A stretch of DNA of 9,129 nt from positions 1 through 9,129 of the forward strand of contig JAURGV010000083.1 in assembly GCA_030833605.1 (NCBI GenBank), written 5' to 3'. Origin of the DNA: Rhodothermales bacterium (GTDB lineage: Bacteria; Bacteroidota; Rhodothermia; Rhodothermales; UBA10348). The notes beneath the pieces were generated by a model. It was given only the letters and a program-made list of their open reading frames with translations. It did no database searches and had not been told where the DNA came from. The position numbers and the translations under genes are program-made. Shown piece after piece: positions 6,338 to 9,129 of this stretch (the first letter of the stretch is position 1; every line of letters begins with the position of its first letter).

Positions 6338-6838
6338 TTATGCCATTCGCGCCAAGAGAAATAAGATCCGTTGGATCGGTCTCGGTGGAGTTACAAGGAT
6401 GATTTCGTTTTGATGACTTGAAAACGCCTTTATGTAGTGCAGCCAAGTCCATCTACTCCGCGTCTCACCGGCATCCCGCTTAATGGTCCAAAGTTTATCG
6501 AACAACTCCCCCGTTTGAAGAGCCGGGCGGGTCTGCCAAATCAACTCGCCGTGTTCATCCCTCGCATTGTACATGGAATGGACCGTCGTTCGCGGAATAT
6601 CGAAGGAGTCACCAGAAGAAAAAGTTCTGGACTCCCCGTTCAGCTGAACCACGAATGCACCACGTACGACCTCAAAGTGCTCATCTTGATTCGGATGAAA
6701 ATGGGCCGGAGGAGCGGCCGAATTTGATTCAAATCGAACGCGCACCTCTGATAGAGCCCCTCCCGTTTCATGTTTGGTCCGGAGGAACTCAATTTTTTCT
6801 TGATTTGGAGCTTCTATGTAGTCTCCCGAGCGAGGCAT
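6338..6838 (-). CDS. Cupin-domain protein
   Basis: A 166-residue single-domain cupin. Motif 1 reads PPAHFHPNQDEHFEVVRG, with metal ligands His46, His48 and Glu53 (or His54). Motif 2 reads GDSFDIPRTTVHSMYN, with His87. The gene is therefore likely to bind a metal in the barrel. The C-terminal part (RPALQTGELFDKLWTI, then a helix ending PPRPIQRILFLLARMA) matches the helical extension seen in this cupin group, though it seems to stop a few residues early compared with homologues I recall. There is no signal peptide. It begins 16 bases after the MFS stop and is followed 7 bases later by the small membrane protein, so all three probably share one transcript. The reaction is unknown: the subgroup contains enzymes, sugar-binding and regulatory proteins. 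Confidence 0.85.
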   Translation of the reverse strand: MPRSGDYIEAPNQEKIEFLRTKHETGGALSEVRVRFESNSAAPPAHFHPNQDEHFEVVRGAFVVQLNGESRTFSSGDSFDIPRTTVHSMYNARDEHGELIWQTRPALQTGELFDKLWTIKRDAGETRSRWTWLHYIKAFSSHQNEIILVTPPRPIQRILFLLARMA

Positions 6839-6854
6839 TCCATTAACCTGCTAC

Positions 6855-8060
6855 TTATTCGACCGCTCCTCGTTTTCTTACCCATAAATGAAGAATGGTA
6901 AATAGGACTACCAAAATGGCCGGGAAGATGACCATAGTACCCAAAGTGGCTTGTCCTGCAACGAGTTCCAGTTCGGTACCGGTAAGACCTGTAGCAGCTG
7001 CAGCGGCTAAATCCCCATCAATCCAACCGCCAATAATGGGCTGAAAGATGGAAACGGAGAACATACCCACGGCCCCAACAATCGACATGCCCAACGCCCC
7101 ACTTTTTGGGATTTTGGCGGCTACGAAGCCAATCATATTGGGCCAGAAATAAGCGATCCCAAGCGCATACACAATGGCTGCTACGTAGGCCATAGCACCT
7201 GTTTGCGTACTAAACAGAAAAACGCCAATCGTTGCTAGAACCGCAGAGCCTAAAAGGACACCCGTTTGGCTGAATTTGCCAACTGCATCGCCTCCAAAAT
7301 ACCGTGCGACGGCCATAAGACCCGTTACGAGGGCCAAGATCAACATCGGTTGAGCCCCACTACTCGACAAAATCAAACCAACCCACTGCTGCGGACCAAA
7401 CTCAGATATGGCTGTTAGGGCCATACATGCAAAAATGAACAAGAACAGAGGCGTAAACATGGCCTGAACGTTTTGCGAGACGCTCGTAGCTTCTTCGACT
7501 TTGGCTTCCGGGAATTTCTGACCCCAGAAAAGCCAAGCATAGATGAGTGTAGGAACCATAATGACCCATATCTGCGCCTCCCAACTGAAGCTCGCATCGG
7601 TCATAAACTTTGAAACCAGACTACCAATTACGATTCCGCCAGGAAACCACATGTGAAAGCGATTCATCATCTTGCTCATGGTCACCCCTTCGTAGGTATC
7701 GGCGATCATGGGGTTGCAAGCGGCCTCTGTACATCCGTTGCCGAGACCTATCAACAGCGTCGAGATCAAAAGACCAACATAGCTGCCGGAATAGATGGTC
7801 ATCACAATGCCCACCGCGTGTGCGAAAAAGGCAAACTGCATAATCTTTTTGGGGCCGACCGTATGGTAAACCAGACCGCCAATAACCATCGAAATGGGAA
7901 AGCCCAAAAACCACATCGAATTGATCCAACCCAGCTGCGAAGCCGTGAAGCTTAATTCGGTACCTAGTTGCCCTAGAATTCCAGCTCTGATGCTAAACGA
8001 AAGCGCTGTTGTGATCAGTGCGAAACAGGAACCGTAAAAAAGTCGCCGCTCAGTATTCAT
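6855..8060 (-). CDS. MFS transporter, 12 transmembrane segments
   Basis: A 401-residue inner-membrane transporter with the length and hydrophobic pattern of the major facilitator superfamily. After MNTERRLFYGSCFALI come GWINSMWFLGFPISMVIGGLVY with HTVGPKK (the MFS loop 2-3 signature position), GNGCTEAACNPMIAD, NRFHMWFPGGIVIGSLVSKF, a central loop near FWGQKFPEAKVEEATS, then six further segments ending HLWVRKRGAVE. These motifs match an uncharacterised MFS group common in Bacteroidota. Sugar or small organic solute transport is plausible but unproven. ATG 8060 was chosen because family members begin with MNT-x-x-RLF; ATG 8093 would add 11 residues without hydrophobic or family character. It is the first gene of an operon with a cupin and a small membrane protein. 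A perfect 12-bp palindrome lies 67 bases upstream. Confidence 0.88.
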   Translation of the reverse strand: MNTERRLFYGSCFALITTALSFSIRAGILGQLGTELSFTASQLGWINSMWFLGFPISMVIGGLVYHTVGPKKIMQFAFFAHAVGIVMTIYSGSYVGLLISTLLIGLGNGCTEAACNPMIADTYEGVTMSKMMNRFHMWFPGGIVIGSLVSKFMTDASFSWEAQIWVIMVPTLIYAWLFWGQKFPEAKVEEATSVSQNVQAMFTPLFLFIFACMALTAISEFGPQQWVGLILSSSGAQPMLILALVTGLMAVARYFGGDAVGKFSQTGVLLGSAVLATIGVFLFSTQTGAMAYVAAIVYALGIAYFWPNMIGFVAAKIPKSGALGMSIVGAVGMFSVSIFQPIIGGWIDGDLAAAAATGLTGTELELVAGQATLGTMVIFPAILVVLFTILHLWVRKRGAVE

Positions 8061-8126
8061 GGCACATGCAGGGATAATGGATGAGGGTGGCATTGGATCA
8101 TGGGTTACTCGTCTGACCCGCGCAAA

Positions 8127-8142
8127 ATCTAGCTAGATAATA
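8127..8142 (-). promoter_or_regulatory. Candidate promoter/operator of the MFS operon
   Basis: ATCTAGCTAGAT (8127-8138) is a perfect 12-bp palindrome. On the minus strand TATTAT (8142-8137) touches its upstream edge and could be the -10 box, with a start about 70 bases before the MFS ATG. I could not identify a matching -35/-33 box with confidence. A repressor bound here would block the promoter. Confidence 0.35.
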
Positions 8143-8218
8143 TTCCGTTCGCAAGGGTTTCGAGTTGGCAGGTATCACGATTCTAAATTCAGGCTGCGTG
8201 ACGCCTTCAAAATGACCT

Positions 8219-8236
8219 AAAAAAGCTTAAAAAAGC
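8219..8236. repeat. Tandem AAAAAAGC repeat with phased A-tracts
   Basis: AAAAAAGC occurs at 8219-8226 and again at 8229-8236, separated by TT. The A6 runs repeat with a 10-base period, which is known to produce intrinsic DNA curvature. On the minus strand the same bases are T-runs downstream of the toxin relic and could aid termination. Confidence 0.5.
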
Positions 8237-8296
8237 GCATATGCTGGCTCCTTAAGCCTTGTAAGGGCTAATTTGAATTCGTTCTACCCTTTCAGA

Positions 8297-8357
8297 ACAT
8301 AACTGTTTCAAACCAATTAAACAGGCCGGGCGAGCCCGTATAATGCGCTTGTTATGC
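8297..8357 (-). repeat. attC-like imperfect inverted repeat downstream of the toxin relic
   Basis: Read on the minus strand, GCATAAC (8357-8351) lies 11 bases after the original toxin stop and GTTATGT (8303-8297) closes the element 61 bases on. The two ends are inverted repeats at 6 of 7 positions and resemble the R'' (RYYYAAC) and R' (GTTRRRY) core sites of integron attC elements, with one and two deviations. Inside are the stem CGGGC/GCCCG (8327-8331, 8334-8338) and CTGTTT/AAACAG (8303-8308, 8319-8324). A proper L''/L' pairing is not evident, so this is either a degraded attC or a coincidence. Its position and orientation after a cassette-like gene pair next to an intI remnant raise the likelihood. 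Confidence 0.4.
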
Positions 8358-8368
8358 CGCGAAAGAAG

Positions 8369-8656
8369 CTATCGATTTTTCCAGTAGTCCGGATGTTGTC
8401 GCTGATGTCCGACCGAAAGGATTAAAATCCGGTCAGCTTCGATTGCTTAAATAAGAGTGAATGGAAACCGTTGAACAATCACTCTTCGCTTATTATTTCC
8501 AACCATTGCCCCTACCTGTGGAGCCATCGAAATCAGCTCTACTACCTTGTCTATTTCACTTAGAAAAGCGTCTGCGATTGCAGGAGATTGATCCAAATAG
8601 TATCTAGCTGCGGATCTTAAATCTCGAGATGCCCAGCTCGAATAAGAAACATCCAT
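8369..8656 (-). pseudogene. ParE/RelE-superfamily toxin, interrupted by one nonsense codon
   Basis: The frame opens at ATG 8656, overlapping the antitoxin stop as TAATG, and reads MDVSYSSWASRDLRSAARYY, then SPAIADAFLSEIDKVVELI, APQVGAMV, KRRVIVQRFPFTLI. A TAA at 8449-8447 then ends it at 69 residues. Beyond that stop the same frame continues AIEADRILILSVGHQRQHPDYW and KNR, ending TAG 8371-8369. This is exactly the missing C-terminal strands and the H-x-R-x-P-x-YW ending of ParE toxins. Family members usually have Tyr at the interrupted position (FPFxLIY), so a TAT or TAC to TAA change is the simplest explanation. The full protein would be about 95 residues. Intact ParE toxins poison DNA gyrase, while RelE relatives cut mRNA; a product lacking the C-terminal quarter is probably inactive. 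Sequencing error is the alternative. Confidence 0.85.
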
Positions 8657-8859
8657 TACAGGTTAAATTCTTTTCGAATCGCCGCCATCACTTCACTTGC
8701 TGGGGAAACAGAACCTTCGCCATTCTGAATAGCTTTGTAGCGCCTGTCGGCCTCCTCAATCCAAGCTTTTTCGATATCTGAGTCCTCATCCAAACTTGAC
8801 AACAGTCGTTCGGCAAGTTGGGCTCGAACATCGCGGGGAAGTTTTAAGATTTCAGCTTC
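8656..8859 (-). pseudogene. Addiction-module antitoxin (TIGR02574/PF09720-like), 5'-truncated
   Basis: The frame encodes 67 residues of a typical small antitoxin: EAEILKLPRDVRAQLAERLL, SSLDEDSDIEKAWIEEADRR, YKAIQNGEGSVSPASEVMAA, then IRKEFNL. This is the addiction-module component family that normally precedes ParE toxins. Going upstream, the frame runs through unrelated sequence to a TAG at 8922-8920 with no ATG, GTG or TTG in between. The usual 8-12 N-terminal residues and the start codon are thus missing. The break lies at about 8854-8860, exactly where the opposite strand begins to encode integron integrase. The stop overlaps the toxin start as TAATG, so the original pair was translationally coupled. 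Without a start codon or promoter the gene is probably silent. Confidence 0.82.
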
Positions 8860-8981
8860 TGGAATCAGGAAGTGACATACGAACCGTCCAGGAGTTATTG
8901 GGGCACAAGGACTTACGGACTACAATGATTTACACGCACGTCCTAAATCGGGGTCTCACCGTTCGAAGTCCCCTCGATTAA
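8856..8981 (+). pseudogene. intI: Integron integrase (IntI-type tyrosine recombinase), C-terminal remnant
   Basis: The last 41 codons of a tyrosine recombinase remain: LLESGSDIRTVQELLGHKDL, then RTTMIYTHVLNRG and VRSPLD. They include the box-II LGHKD histidine and the catalytic Tyr in TTMIYTHV. The ending VLNRG-x-x-VRSPLD is characteristic of integron integrases rather than Xer or phage enzymes. Everything upstream is gone, including the catalytic Arg of box I, HxxR of box II and the IntI-specific patch. Homology stops abruptly at 8856, where antitoxin sequence on the other strand begins. The tail NRGLTVRSPLD appears one residue shorter than the common NRGGxGVRSPLD. The stop codon overlaps the stop of the convergent gene at 8978-9129 in TTAA. 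The fragment cannot be active. Confidence 0.85.
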
Positions 8982-9129
8982 CGCCGAATAAACCCATCCA
9001 CCACCGCTTGATCGTAACGCTCCAGCGTGCGCGCGTGCCACGAATTGTCAATCAGCCATATGGGTGCGACATTTCTCGACTCCCACGCATTCAACGATCG
9101 CTTCAAAGAGGCCAAAACATCGGGATGCT
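8978..9129 (-). CDS. C-terminal 49 residues of a gene entering from the right edge (possibly sulfatase)
   Basis: One minus-strand frame is open from the window edge to TAA (8980-8978): HPDVLASLKRSLNAWESRNV, APIWLIDNSWHARTLERYDQ, AVVDGFIRR. The helix with 'L-x-x-WE' followed by APIW resembles the C-terminal end of some bacterial sulfatases, but the fragment is short and the resemblance weak. The other two frames are closed. The stop shares TTAA with the intI stop on the plus strand, so the two genes converge tail to tail, which suggests the intI 3' end is in its original position. Confidence 0.5.
   Translation of the reverse strand, partial: HPDVLASLKRSLNAWESRNVAPIWLIDNSWHARTLERYDQAVVDGFIRR

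Larger units (their letters stand above)
8061..8368. other. Non-coding stretch between the MFS operon and the toxin-antitoxin relic
   Basis: These 308 bases carry no gene I can support on either strand. They hold the MFS upstream region with a 12-bp palindrome (8127-8138), two A-tracts one helical turn apart (8219-8236), a small hairpin (AGCC/GGCT, 8255-8269) followed on the minus strand by a T-run, and a cluster of inverted repeats (8281-8357) that includes the attC-like element. No tRNA was found. Confidence 0.6.

Noticed and set aside
7402..7955. Several 60-100 codon frames on both strands inside the MFS gene
   Set aside because: They are by-products of the codon pattern of the transporter gene and lack any protein character.
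8255..8290. tRNA 3' end or attachment site suggested by TTTGAATTC
   Set aside because: No acceptor, anticodon or T-arm pairing could be built on either strand.
8339..8344. TATAAT on the plus strand as a promoter
   Set aside because: No -35/-33 box at proper spacing and no plus-strand gene downstream until the dead intI fragment.
1..9129. CRISPR array, insertion sequence or prophage
   Set aside because: No regularly spaced repeats, transposase frames, terminal inverted repeats or phage genes were seen.

Overview
The window looks like chromosomal DNA from a member of the Bacteroidota or the related Rhodothermota/Balneolota lineages. This is inferred from a secreted carboxypeptidase-regulatory-domain protein of the type typical of that group, an MFS transporter family common there, a TTG-N20-TAnn(T)TTG-like promoter, and little use of Shine-Dalgarno sites. 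No 16S rRNA or other phylogenetic marker is present, so the assignment is tentative.

Left part (1-1723). The 5' end of katG (catalase-peroxidase) runs off the left edge on the minus strand. It is divergent from a MarR-family regulator at 631, which is followed in the same direction by a cytoplasmic YceI-family lipid-binding protein at 1169. Near-identical palindromic boxes (core TGTTAYAACA) lie once in front of the regulator and twice in front of yceI. The regulator therefore probably controls itself and yceI.

Middle part (1837-6169). Two minus-strand genes encode a YbjT-like SDR protein with a C-terminal DUF2867 domain and, 42 bp downstream, a secreted carboxypeptidase-regulatory-domain protein. 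Divergent from them is a plus-strand pair: a small outer-membrane beta-barrel protein and, overlapping it by ATGA, an alpha/beta-hydrolase lipoprotein. Both products of the plus-strand pair are predicted to be exported to the envelope.

Right-middle part (6166-8060). A minus-strand operon encodes an MFS transporter, a cupin and a 54-residue single-span membrane protein. The membrane protein gene is short and easily missed; its stop codon shares the bases CTAG with the stop of the convergent hydrolase gene.

Right part (8061-9129). About 300 non-coding bases hold the MFS upstream region and a cluster of inverted repeats. Next comes a decayed toxin-antitoxin pair on the minus strand. The ParE-like toxin has a single in-frame TAA where a Tyr codon is expected, and the rest of the toxin reads intact to its natural stop. 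The antitoxin has no usable start codon because its 5' end abuts the last 41 codons of an integron-type tyrosine recombinase (IntI) on the plus strand. The orientation fits a relic integron: intI remnant, first cassette reading away from it, and an attC-like repeat just beyond the toxin. A deletion appears to have fused intI to the cassette. The window ends in the 3' end of a minus-strand gene, possibly a sulfatase.

I see no complete novel defence or biosynthetic system. The most notable items are the integron/toxin-antitoxin relic, the small membrane protein gene, and the duplicated MarR-type operators.
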